A stretch of DNA of 14,627 bases from Gammaproteobacteria bacterium (GTDB taxonomy: Bacteria > Pseudomonadota > Gammaproteobacteria > Pseudomonadales > Pseudohongiellaceae), in the NCBI GenBank assembly GCA_003514305.1, contig DORE01000007.1, positions 3,855 through 18,481 on the forward strand, given 5' to 3'. Every line of letters starts with the position of its first letter. Within the stretch, counting starts at the first letter, position 1. Shown piece after piece: positions 7,882 through 14,627 of this stretch. Both the position numbers and the translations under genes were made by a program. Below the pieces are notes generated by a model. It was given only the letters and a program-made list of their open reading frames with translations. It was not told the DNA's origin and did not search any database.

Positions 7882-8665
7882 AGGAGACACGCTTCATCGG
7901 GTAGCACACCAAATTACCGAGCAGCTCTGCGGCAAACGCATAGAGACCTCCCGAGGCAAACCCGAATTGCCGAAAGCACAAGAGCTGGTGGGCTGCATCC
8001 TGCAAACAGCTGATGCGAGGGGAAAACACCTGCTACTGGACCTGGATAATGGCATCACCGTTCATTCGCACCTTGGCATGACTGGCTCCTGGCATATTTA
8101 CCCTCGCGGAGAGCGCTGGCGGAAACCCGCTTACAGAGCTGCGCTCGCCATGCGCTTTAGCAGCCACGATCTAATTTGCTTTAGTCCCAAGCTCATCGAA
8201 ATAGAAAGCAGCACCAGAATTCGAGGTCGTACACTGCTCACCCGACTGGGACCGGATTTACTGGCGGACCAATTTGACGAAGACGCAGCTATCGCTAGGT
8301 TACACATGAGTGGTCACATCCCACTCGGAGAAGCGCTGATGAATCAGCAGCTAGTGGCTGGCATCGGGAATGTCTACAAGTCCGAGATCATGTTCATGAA
8401 CCGGCTCAATCCCTTCAAGCCACTGTCTAACCACGATGAAGAAACGTTGCGGCTGTGCCTGCGGAGTGCGAGGCACTACATGCGGCGAAACCTTGAAGGC
8501 CTTCGCCGCAAATTTCGCGGTACGACCCTTGGGGACAGGCTATGGGTATACCGTCGCCGGGGGATGCCTTGCCTGGAATGTTCAAGTCCTATTGCTATGC
8601 GGCGACAGGGAGAGACGGCGCGATCGACCTATTATTGCCAAATCTGTCAGGGAACCGATAGATGA
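7874..8665 (+). CDS. Fpg/Nei family DNA glycosylase/AP lyase, Nei2-like
   Basis: This 263-residue enzyme should excise oxidized bases and cleave the abasic site by beta/delta elimination. The N-terminus MPEGDTLHR carries the Schiff-base nucleophile P2 and E3; the conserved lysine is K51 (RGKHLL); the helix-two-turn-helix is LMNQQLVAGIGNVYKSE (155-171); and a C-terminal zinc finger uses C233, C236, C255 and C258, with R250 just before its distal half. MPEGDT rather than MPEGPE places it nearer actinobacterial Nei2-type proteins than E. coli Nei or Fpg; substrate range cannot be read from this. Its ATG lies inside the lhr end (8-bp overlap ATGCCTGA) and its TGA overlaps the next ATG as ATGA, so translation is probably coupled. 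The same lhr-nei order exists in Mycobacterium tuberculosis (Rv3296-Rv3297), supporting a joint repair role. Confidence 0.92.
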   Translation: MPEGDTLHRVAHQITEQLCGKRIETSRGKPELPKAQELVGCILQTADARGKHLLLDLDNGITVHSHLGMTGSWHIYPRGERWRKPAYRAALAMRFSSHDLICFSPKLIEIESSTRIRGRTLLTRLGPDLLADQFDEDAAIARLHMSGHIPLGEALMNQQLVAGIGNVYKSEIMFMNRLNPFKPLSNHDEETLRLCLRSARHYMRRNLEGLRRKFRGTTLGDRLWVYRRRGMPCLECSSPIAMRRQGETARSTYYCQICQGTDR

Positions 8666-10158
8666 TGCCTGAATTAGTATGGTTCAAACGCGATCTTCGC
8701 ATCACTGATCACTCGCCGCTGTTCGCTGCAGCAAAGCGAGGTAAAGTAATCTGCCTTTACATCTATGAACCCGACCTGATTGGCGCAGAAGACTTTTCGC
8801 AGCGCCATCTGCTCTTCATCAATGAATCCCTTACTGAGCTAGATCACGGTTTACGCGCGCTTGGCAGTCGACTGCTGATTAGGTGCGGAAACGCGGTCGA
8901 CGTCCTCAGCGGTCTGCAGGAAGAAGTCGGGTTTAACTGCATTCGGGCTCATCAGGAAACGACTAACGCCATCAGCTACAAACGCGACCAGGCAGTAAAA
9001 AAATGGGCACGGTCATCAGGGATAGCCTTTATCGAATATCGTCAGCAAGGCATTGTGCGAGCGATGGCCAGTAGAGATGGCTGGGCGAAACAATGGCAGG
9101 GATTTGTGAGTTCTCCCCTCGTCAGTCGTCCAACGCAAGTCGTCAACGGCGGAGCTGAGCTGATAAGCCTCGGTATACAGTCTCCTGAAAGCTTTGCGGT
9201 GAAAGACGATGGATTGACCAGCAGACAAACAGGCGGGGAGAGCGAGGCAATAAACTTACTCAACAGTTTTATATCGGAACGGTCACAGAAGTATCTGAAA
9301 GGCCTTTCCTCGCCGCTAACCGCATGGGACAGCTGTAGCCGGCTGAGTCCTTACCTGACGTACGGCAATATTTCGCTGCGTACAGTTTATCAGCGCGTCA
9401 ACCAACGCAAGCGTGAACTACAGCGCCAGCGCGGCCATCGGGATCCTTGGAGCCAATCTCTTCAGAATTACCTTGAGCGTCTGGCTTGGCACTGCCATTT
9501 CATACAAAAATTGGAAGATGAACCGGCAATCGAATTCGAAAATATGAACCCTGCGTTTAACGGCCTGAGAGAAAACGAATTCAACATCGCGCACTTCGAG
9601 GCGTGGGCTGCAGGCAGAACAGGCTTTCCTCTGATAGATGCCTGTATGCGTGCGCTACAAAGGACTGGCTGGATCAACTTTCGGATGCGTGCCATGTTGA
9701 TATCGTTTGCGTCCTATCATCTGTGGTTACACTGGCGACAACCAGCTCTGCACCTGGCAAGATATTTCACTGACTATGAGCCCGGGATACATTATTCACA
9801 AATTCAAATGCAATCGGGCACAACAGGAATTTCTGCACTGCGGATTTATTCCCCCATTAAGCAGGTGCTCGATCAGGATCCGGAAGGAAACTTCATCCGC
9901 CAGTGGGTGCCAGAATTGAAGAATGTGCCGAATCAATTTATCTCCGAGCCGCATCTTATGTCTGAATCGATCCAGCACCAGTCACGCTGCAAAATCGGAT
10001 GCGATTATCCTGCCCCGATTGTCGATCATTTGTCCGCTTACCGAACGGCACAAAAGCGAATGCGAGCGGCGAATCTAGCGGCACAAGCCAGCGGCTCAAG
10101 CAGACAGGTTTTCCAGCGTCATGGCTCTCGCAGAAATCAGAACCGCAAGCCGATCTGA
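8662..10158 (+). CDS. Atypical photolyase/cryptochrome-family flavoprotein
   Basis: The 498-residue product has the two-domain photolyase layout: an N-terminal alpha/beta antenna domain beginning LVWFKRDLRITDHSPL (residues 5-20) and a helical FAD domain with SRLSPYLTYGNISLR (226-240), LERLAWHCHFIQKL (271-284) and GRTGFPLIDACMRAL (318-332). The family uses FADH- and blue light to split UV photoproducts or acts as a photoreceptor. The active-site region is unusual: WINFR (337-341) replaces the WMHNR of E. coli-type CPD photolyases, and IHYSQIQMQSGTTG (376-389) replaces the NNGGWQWAASTGT region, so the usual proximal tryptophan and flavin-site asparagine are absent. W358 (HWRQ) matches the middle Trp of the E. 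coli triad. I cannot assign a subclass with certainty. Start: ATG at 8662 overlaps the nei2 stop (ATGA); a second ATG follows directly at 8665. The basic C-terminal tail (about 470-498) is poorly conserved in appearance. Confidence 0.88.
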   Translation: MMPELVWFKRDLRITDHSPLFAAAKRGKVICLYIYEPDLIGAEDFSQRHLLFINESLTELDHGLRALGSRLLIRCGNAVDVLSGLQEEVGFNCIRAHQETTNAISYKRDQAVKKWARSSGIAFIEYRQQGIVRAMASRDGWAKQWQGFVSSPLVSRPTQVVNGGAELISLGIQSPESFAVKDDGLTSRQTGGESEAINLLNSFISERSQKYLKGLSSPLTAWDSCSRLSPYLTYGNISLRTVYQRVNQRKRELQRQRGHRDPWSQSLQNYLERLAWHCHFIQKLEDEPAIEFENMNPAFNGLRENEFNIAHFEAWAAGRTGFPLIDACMRALQRTGWINFRMRAMLISFASYHLWLHWRQPALHLARYFTDYEPGIHYSQIQMQSGTTGISALRIYSPIKQVLDQDPEGNFIRQWVPELKNVPNQFISEPHLMSESIQHQSRCKIGCDYPAPIVDHLSAYRTAQKRMRAANLAAQASGSSRQVFQRHGSRRNQNRKPI

Positions 10159-10230
10159 CCTAAACTTCAGCCTTCTGAAAACACGGCTTCCCTGGTTTTT
10201 GTGTTAGATTCGAGTATTCATATGCCCGGG

Positions 10231-10236
10231 GAAGGA
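10231..10236 (+). promoter_or_regulatory. Ribosome binding site choosing the start at 10243
   Basis: GAAGGA lies 6 nt before the ATG at 10243. It favours this ATG over the in-frame GTG at 10201 and the ATG at 10222, and this start places a signal-peptide-like sequence directly at the N-terminus. Confidence 0.6.
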
Positions 10237-10242
10237 ATCGAG

Positions 10243-10797
10243 ATGATGACTGCTGTAAAACATGCCCTGATTGTGCTGCTCGGAAGCATGACTTTACTGC
10301 TCCACAAGCTTCCGATCTTAGCCCAGGACGTCGCCAGCCCCGAGGACGAATTCGACTCCATATTTACGCCCCTGCAGCAGGTGGAGGGCTCGCTATGCGC
10401 TCGCTATCACAATTGGAATCCCGACACCGTTTCGCCCCTTTCCCAAGATCAGCTGCTTCTATTTCGCAACGCCTACGCGGCTGTTTCTCTGGCGAACGAT
10501 GTCTGGCTAAAAAGCCTCGTTACAGACAGTGAAACTTATCTGGATATGTATTCCTTTGTCTCCAATATTCGTCAACTAGCGCAGAACGATATTGGGGTAA
10601 AATACCTCTATCAGGAAACGTTCGATACCGAACAGGAGGGGCACCGCAGACTAGCGCTTAATTTGTCGTCCGAGCCGGACGCGATTGTTGGCATTTTCTG
10701 GTGCCAACCCACGGGAGACGGTTCGGCGCCCCGGTTCACTGGCGGCTATGCGTATCTCAAAGAGCTGAACGGAAATTGGAAATTTCAGACAAGATGA
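10243..10797 (+). CDS. Small predicted secreted protein of unknown function
   Basis: I do not recognise this 184-residue protein. From the ATG at 10243 it begins MMTAVKHALIVLLGSM, a short basic start followed by a hydrophobic stretch, and then LHKLPILAQD; this looks like a Sec signal peptide with likely cleavage near ILA-Q (about residue 28). The mature part is acidic near its start (SPEDEFDS), contains two cysteines (in SLCARYH and IFWCQP) that could form a disulfide in the periplasm, and ends in a beta-like segment GGYAYLKELNGNWKF. There is no lipobox cysteine at the cleavage site and no further membrane segment. It starts 84 bp after the photolyase-like gene on the same strand, with its own good ribosome site, so it may be the tail of that transcript or an independent gene. 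Confidence 0.7.
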   Translation: MMTAVKHALIVLLGSMTLLLHKLPILAQDVASPEDEFDSIFTPLQQVEGSLCARYHNWNPDTVSPLSQDQLLLFRNAYAAVSLANDVWLKSLVTDSETYLDMYSFVSNIRQLAQNDIGVKYLYQETFDTEQEGHRRLALNLSSEPDAIVGIFWCQPTGDGSAPRFTGGYAYLKELNGNWKFQTR

Positions 10798-11094
10798 AGC
10801 GAAAAGATTTCCCTCAAACAAGTGCCAAAAATCTGACTCCAGGCCTAAAGCTCTATTATCTGAAGCACAGGCTTAGACTCACTGCGTCAAGGCAAGGCGA
10901 ATCATGCAAGGATCCTCGCAGCTAGCATTTCGTGGACAAGGCGACTATGGCCATATTAATTAAAAAAAGAGCCTCTCGGGTGATAAAGTTCACCGGAATG
11001 CGCGGTCTTATCCGAGGAGCATGAAGGTCTGCCTCGTACTCAGGCAGAACAAACTGCACTAACTTGCAAACAGTCCCAAGATTGAATTCAGCCG
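10798..11094. other. Intergenic region between convergent genes
   Basis: This stretch separates the plus-strand secreted protein from the minus-strand nei. It contains a candidate minus-strand terminator (10962-10994). A 65-codon minus-strand frame (11119-10922, starting MSRLPRRLTAEF) overlaps the end of nei. It resembles no family I know and runs through the T tract, so I do not call it a gene. Confidence 0.55.
10962..10994 (-). terminator. Possible intrinsic terminator downstream of nei
   Basis: On the minus strand GGTGA and TCACC (10994-10990 with 10983-10979) form a 5-bp stem with a 6-nt loop. It is followed, after CGAGAGGCTC, by seven T residues (10968-10962). The 10-nt gap between stem and T tract is long for a classical terminator, so the call is tentative. 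Location about 100 bp past the nei stop is suitable for ending a glmM-nei transcript. Confidence 0.35.
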
Positions 11095-11916
11095 TTAACC
11101 GCCTTGGCAACCTGGACACCAGTAGAGTCTTCTGCCAGACAACAGATCCTTTCTGATGGTCTCACCACACTCGTAGCAAGTTTGCGACTGCCGACCGAAA
11201 ACAGCGTGCCGAAATTCTCGGCGCTTTAGCCCCTGCTTTTTCAGGCTAGCTACCAGACGAGGAGGGTTAGTAATACCTGCCGTCTCATAGGCTCGCTGAC
11301 TGATCTTCAGCGTGCTACGACCAAGGTCATTCAACTGTTTTACACTCAAATCACGAGGTCTGGCATCCGGGATAACTTTCGCATCGAACAAAATTTCGCT
11401 GCGCAAATAATTGCCGATGCCAGCGAGAAAATCCTGAGCCAGATAGAGTGACGCTAGCGCTCGGCGCTGAAAACGCTCACTTCGCAGGCGCAGAGAGATT
11501 TCTTTCCACCCCAGCTTAGGATTCAGAATGTCCGGGCCAATTTTTGCCAAAAAGGGATGAAGCTCAAGCTCAAACTGATCCCAGATACTGATGTCACTGG
11601 CGCTATACAACAGCGCACTATGAGTGTTCGTATGAAGAGCAAGGCGCAAGCTCCTGTTAGTTTTAGGGAAAGCGTCCCGCTTCACGGTGTACCAGCGCCC
11701 ATACAGCTGATTATGAGAATATATAGTGAGATCGTTGTCGAAGTGAGTTAGCAATGCCTTGCCTCGGGTTTCAATATTACGCACCATGGCACCCTGAAAG
11801 TCGCGCTCCCTGCCCTTTAAGCGGTCCAAACCGAAATGGATGACTTCGATTTGCCTACCTTCCAGAACTCGAGCAATTTTGTCGGCAGCGCGCCTAATTT
11901 CAGGTCCTTCAGGCAT
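11095..11916 (-). CDS. nei: Endonuclease VIII (DNA glycosylase/AP lyase)
   Basis: The 273-residue product closely follows E. coli endonuclease VIII (263 residues), which removes oxidized pyrimidines such as thymine glycol and nicks the abasic site. The N-terminus MPEGPEIRRAADKIARVLEG contains P2 and E3. The block ETRGKALLTHFDNDLTIYSH includes catalytic K53, and NQLYGRW (69-75) includes the QLY wedge residues that fill the gap left by the flipped base. The helix-two-turn-helix LAGIGNYLRSE is at 164-174, and the zinc finger uses C247, C250, C267 and C270, with R262 in the finger loop and the ending YWCPGCQ. It lies 77 bp downstream of glmM on the same strand and may be co-transcribed with it. 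A weak -10-like AATAAT (11946-11941 on the minus strand) could also drive it separately. No Shine-Dalgarno is obvious. It is a second Nei-family gene in this window. Confidence 0.95.
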   Translation of the reverse strand: MPEGPEIRRAADKIARVLEGRQIEVIHFGLDRLKGRERDFQGAMVRNIETRGKALLTHFDNDLTIYSHNQLYGRWYTVKRDAFPKTNRSLRLALHTNTHSALLYSASDISIWDQFELELHPFLAKIGPDILNPKLGWKEISLRLRSERFQRRALASLYLAQDFLAGIGNYLRSEILFDAKVIPDARPRDLSVKQLNDLGRSTLKISQRAYETAGITNPPRLVASLKKQGLKRREFRHAVFGRQSQTCYECGETIRKDLLSGRRLYWCPGCQGG

Positions 11917-11993
11917 AATGAAGCAGAAACACTCAAATGGATTATTTGGTCAGCTTAAAAGTAACATAACTGTGTTAACGTAGATCAGTCCGA

Positions 11994-13349
11994 TTAGGTA
12001 AATTCATCAGCCTCGGCGGCGACCACATCCGCCAGCTCCCGAGCTAATTGCGCTACCTGATCAGCATCCTCGCCTTCAACCATAACTCGCAGCACCGGCT
12101 CGGTACCCGAGGGACGCAACAGAACTCGGCCTCTGCCATTCAGTTCTCCTTCTATGTTCGACACGGCTTCACGAACGTTCTGGCTGGCAGAAACATTAGA
12201 AGATTGTCCAAGACTCACATTGATCATGGTTTGTGGAAGCTTCCGCATCGCACTGCGCAATTCCATCAGAGGCTTATTGGTCAACACTACAGCAGTTAGC
12301 GCCTGCAGCGCCGAGACAATACCATCGCCGGTCGTTGTAATATCATGACAAATGATATGCCCTGATGACTCACCGCCAAGTTGCCAGCCTCGCTGCTGCA
12401 TTTCCTGCATAACGAACCGGTCACCTACCGCCGTCCGCACGAAGGGAACCTCTAATTCTGCAAGTGCCTGTTCCATCCCAAAGTTGCTCATCATGGTGCC
12501 CACCACGCCACCAAATTCTACATGCCGACGCCGGCGCTCGCATGCAATCACAAAGAGCATCTCATCGCCATCAACAACATTGCCCTGATGATCCACCATG
12601 ATACTTCGATCACCATCGCCATCCAATGCGACACCCAGATCAGCACCCACTTCGAGGACTTTCTCTTTCAGTGCTGCTGGTGAGGTAGAGCCGATCTTAT
12701 CGTTGATATTTAAGCCATTCGGATCGGTTCCGATAGTTACGACATCGGCGCCAAGTTCTGCAAGCACAGCAGGCGCGATGTCGTAAGTTGCACCGTTGGC
12801 ACAATCGACAACTACCTTGAGGCCAGTGAGTGTCAATCGAGAGCCAACTGTACTTTTACAGAACTCGATATACCGTCCTCTGGCGTCATCTATTCTGCTC
12901 GCCTTACCCAGAGATTTCGGTTCAACTGTTGTTAGATCCTTGCCGATCTCGGCTTCAATCGCCAGTTCGATCTGATCGGGCAGCTTTGTGCCGTTGTCAG
13001 AAAAGAACTTAATCCCGTTGTCCTCGAAGGAGTTATGCGATGCGCTGATCACGATGCCCGCTTGTGCTCGCAGTGTTCGAGTCAGGTAGGCGATGGCTGG
13101 CGTAGGCATCGGGCCGGTGAGATTGATATCTACCCCTGCCGCAGTTAGACCTGCTTCCAGAGCAGCCTCGAACATGTAGCCAGAGATGCGCGTGTCTTTG
13201 CCAATCAATATTTTGCTGCGGTGACTTTCTTTGGCAAATACCTTGCCTGCCGCCCAGCCCAGTTTGAGCATGAAATCAGGTGTTATCGGCATATGGCCAA
13301 CCTTGCCTCGGATTCCATCAGTTCCAAAATAGTGCTTTCTTGCTGTCAT
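11994..13349 (-). CDS. glmM: Phosphoglucosamine mutase
   Basis: The enzyme interconverts glucosamine-6-phosphate and glucosamine-1-phosphate in the cytosol, feeding UDP-GlcNAc synthesis for peptidoglycan and LPS. From the ATG at 13349 it is 451 residues, the family norm, starting MTARKHYFGTDGIRGKVG. The phosphoserine loop GIVISASHNS places the catalytic serine at S104 (E. coli S102); the metal loop DGDGDR is at 243-248, the sugar-binding GGESSGH at 325-331, and the phosphate-binding RPSGTEPVLRVM at 412-423. The serine loop has SASHNS where SASHNP is more usual, a mild substitution outside the catalytic residue. The frame is open to 13421, but that would add 24 residues not found in the family. 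It is transcribed divergently from glmS, with nei following on the same strand. Confidence 0.97.
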   Translation of the reverse strand: MTARKHYFGTDGIRGKVGHMPITPDFMLKLGWAAGKVFAKESHRSKILIGKDTRISGYMFEAALEAGLTAAGVDINLTGPMPTPAIAYLTRTLRAQAGIVISASHNSFEDNGIKFFSDNGTKLPDQIELAIEAEIGKDLTTVEPKSLGKASRIDDARGRYIEFCKSTVGSRLTLTGLKVVVDCANGATYDIAPAVLAELGADVVTIGTDPNGLNINDKIGSTSPAALKEKVLEVGADLGVALDGDGDRSIMVDHQGNVVDGDEMLFVIACERRRRHVEFGGVVGTMMSNFGMEQALAELEVPFVRTAVGDRFVMQEMQQRGWQLGGESSGHIICHDITTTGDGIVSALQALTAVVLTNKPLMELRSAMRKLPQTMINVSLGQSSNVSASQNVREAVSNIEGELNGRGRVLLRPSGTEPVLRVMVEGEDADQVAQLARELADVVAAEADEFT

Positions 13350-13442
13350 AATCCCGGTTTCGTTATCCTTATGAATCGTCCAATAGTAAGGAATCTCGGC
13401 CAAGAGTGCGAGCGCCAGCAAGCAACACGCGTGTCACATAGA

Positions 13443-13471
13443 TTGCTGGGCAACGGAATCTGAGAGATAAT
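13443..13471 (+). promoter_or_regulatory. Candidate sigma-70-type promoter of glmS
   Basis: TTGCTG (13443-13448) and GATAAT (13466-13471) are separated by 17 bp, giving a near-consensus -10. Transcription would begin near 13478 and leave a leader of only about 30 nt before the GTG at 13507. This leaves no room for a glmS ribozyme of the Firmicutes type. The segment AGAGA-TAAT-TCTCT overlapping the -10 is a small inverted repeat. No equally good promoter for glmM was found on the opposite strand. Confidence 0.45.
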
Positions 13472-13506
13472 TCTCTGAATCCAATTGCTGACAACAGGTC
13501 AAACCA

Positions 13507-14627
13507 GTGTGCGGAATTGTCGGCGCCATCGCTGAACGAAATGTCACCGAGATCCTTTTAGAAGGACTTAAGAGACTTGAATATCGGGGCTACGATTCAG
13601 CTGGCATCGCCCTGCTCGCCTACGACAAAAGGTCAATAAAAGTCCATAAGACCGCCGGCAAAGTGAAGAAACTGGCGGAGCAGGTTCAGGGCAAATCGCT
13701 CAAAGGTCAAATTGGCATCGCGCACACACGCTGGGCAACTCACGGCAAACCGACGAATACGAATGCGCATCCCCATAGCTCTGGTAGGCAAATAGCTATT
13801 GTTCACAACGGCATCATCGAAAACTTCGAAAAGCTCCGGGATAAGCTAATTAAGGCCGGATATAAGTTCGCAACGCCAACTGACAGTGAAGTCATTGCCC
13901 ATTTAATACATTTTGAGAGAAGGGGGAATCAATCTTCTTTGTTCGACGCAACCCAAAAGGCAGTCAAACGCCTCGAAGGCGCGTATGGCATTTGTGTCGC
14001 TGATGCGGCGACGCCGGAAGAATTGATCGTAGCGAGGTCAGGCAGCCCGCTGGTTATCGGTGTCGGAATCGGGGAAAACTTTGTTGCATCCGACCCACAC
14101 GCTCTTGGTCAAGTAACCGACCAGTTCGTCTACCTCGAAGAAGGAGACGTTGCTCGAGTTACCCGTGATAACTACGAAATCTGGCACAACGGCAAGCAAA
14201 TTAAACGCAAAATCAGCACAGTGGCCGGCCGCAGCAGTGACAGTGACAAAGGCACTTACAAACACTTCATGCTTAAAGAAATTTATGAGCAGCCGGCTGT
14301 TATCCGTGACACGCTCGACGGCAGAGTTTCAAATAACAAGGTGCTTGAAAATGCATTCGGTGTGAAGGCGCCGGGCATCTTCGATAAAGTCAAACATGTG
14401 CAATTTGTGGCTTGCGGCACTTCCTATCATGCTTGCCATGTCGCTAAGTACTGGCTGGAGTCCATTGCTCGCATGGAATGTTCGGTGGATATTGCAAGTG
14501 ACTATCGCTATCGGGACATCATTGTACCAAACGGCTCTTTACTGGTCACCGTGTCCCAATCTGGCGAAACCGCGGACTCTTTAGCAGCTCTTCGCTACGC
14601 CAAAACGCTCCCCTACACCGCCTATCT
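13507..14627 (+). CDS. glmS: Glutamine--fructose-6-phosphate aminotransferase (isomerizing), 5' part
   Basis: The first 373 codons are present and the gene runs off the right edge (full GlmS is about 610 residues). GlmS makes glucosamine-6-phosphate from fructose-6-phosphate and glutamine, the first committed step of amino-sugar synthesis and the step before GlmM. It starts with GTG at 13507, followed directly by the catalytic cysteine: MCGIVGAIAERN, where C2 becomes the N-terminal nucleophile after Met removal. The glutaminase domain shows RGYDSAGIALL (27-37), HTRWATHGKPT (73-83), HNGIIENF (100-107) and the TDSEVIAHLI block (125-134). The linker YKHFMLKEIYEQP is at 251-263, and the first SIS (isomerase) domain begins with ACGTSYHA (302-309) and SQSGETADS (350-358). 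AGGT about 7 nt upstream is a modest ribosome site. The 157-bp gap to divergent glmM is a likely shared control region. Confidence 0.96.
   Translation, partial: MCGIVGAIAERNVTEILLEGLKRLEYRGYDSAGIALLAYDKRSIKVHKTAGKVKKLAEQVQGKSLKGQIGIAHTRWATHGKPTNTNAHPHSSGRQIAIVHNGIIENFEKLRDKLIKAGYKFATPTDSEVIAHLIHFERRGNQSSLFDATQKAVKRLEGAYGICVADAATPEELIVARSGSPLVIGVGIGENFVASDPHALGQVTDQFVYLEEGDVARVTRDNYEIWHNGKQIKRKISTVAGRSSDSDKGTYKHFMLKEIYEQPAVIRDTLDGRVSNNKVLENAFGVKAPGIFDKVKHVQFVACGTSYHACHVAKYWLESIARMECSVDIASDYRYRDIIVPNGSLLVTVSQSGETADSLAALRYAKTLPYTAY

Noticed and set aside
10166..10200. TTCAG-CCTT-CTGAA hairpin after the photolyase-like gene as a terminator
   Set aside because: The only T tract starts 16 nt beyond the stem, and the stem is short. 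It does not fit an intrinsic terminator.
10922..11119. 65-codon minus-strand frame overlapping the nei end
   Set aside because: No recognisable family, no ribosome site, and it runs through a likely terminator T tract. Probably a chance open frame.
13350..13421. 24-residue N-terminal extension of glmM
   Set aside because: GlmM proteins begin with the short lead to KYFGTDGIRG, and the ATG at 13349 gives exactly that and the usual length.
13472..13506. glmS ribozyme in the glmS leader
   Set aside because: The gap to glmM is only 157 bp and the likely leader about 30 nt. The ribozyme is typical of Gram-positive bacteria and no matching core was seen.

Overview
The window looks like a chromosomal segment from a gammaproteobacterium, possibly a marine or aquatic one. 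GlmM, GlmS and the second Nei protein read very much like their E. coli counterparts, base composition is roughly balanced by eye, and no transposase, phage, tRNA, rRNA or CRISPR sequence was seen. The genus cannot be fixed from the sequence alone. || Layout from left to right. (1) A leader of about 240 bp and a plus-strand AlkK-like fatty-acyl-CoA synthetase (239-1885). (2) A minus-strand DUF429 gene (2213-2968) converging on it, whose 3' end looks frameshifted. (3) A 386-bp divergent intergenic region. (4) A tightly overlapped plus-strand DNA-repair cassette: a full-length Lhr helicase (3355-7881), an Fpg/Nei-family glycosylase resembling actinobacterial Nei2 (7874-8665), and an atypical photolyase/cryptochrome-family flavoprotein (8662-10158). 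A small predicted secreted protein of unknown function follows (10243-10797). (5) On the minus strand, glmM (13349-11994) followed by a second, E. coli-type nei (11916-11095). (6) Divergent from glmM, the first 373 codons of glmS (13507 to the window edge), starting with GTG. || How the genes fit together. The lhr, nei2-like and photolyase-like genes overlap by 8 and 4 bp, so they are very likely co-transcribed and translationally coupled. They combine a DNA-damage helicase, an oxidized-base glycosylase and a flavoprotein of the photolyase superfamily. The lhr-nei pairing is also known in mycobacteria. A second Nei gene lies about 2.4 kb away on the other strand, so two members of the same glycosylase family are present locally. 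GlmM and GlmS catalyse consecutive steps from fructose-6-phosphate to glucosamine-1-phosphate, for peptidoglycan and LPS, and share a 157-bp divergent control region. || The most interesting points are the overlapping lhr/nei/photolyase cassette, the photolyase-like protein that lacks the usual proximal tryptophan and flavin-site asparagines, and the apparent +1 frameshift at the end of the DUF429 gene.
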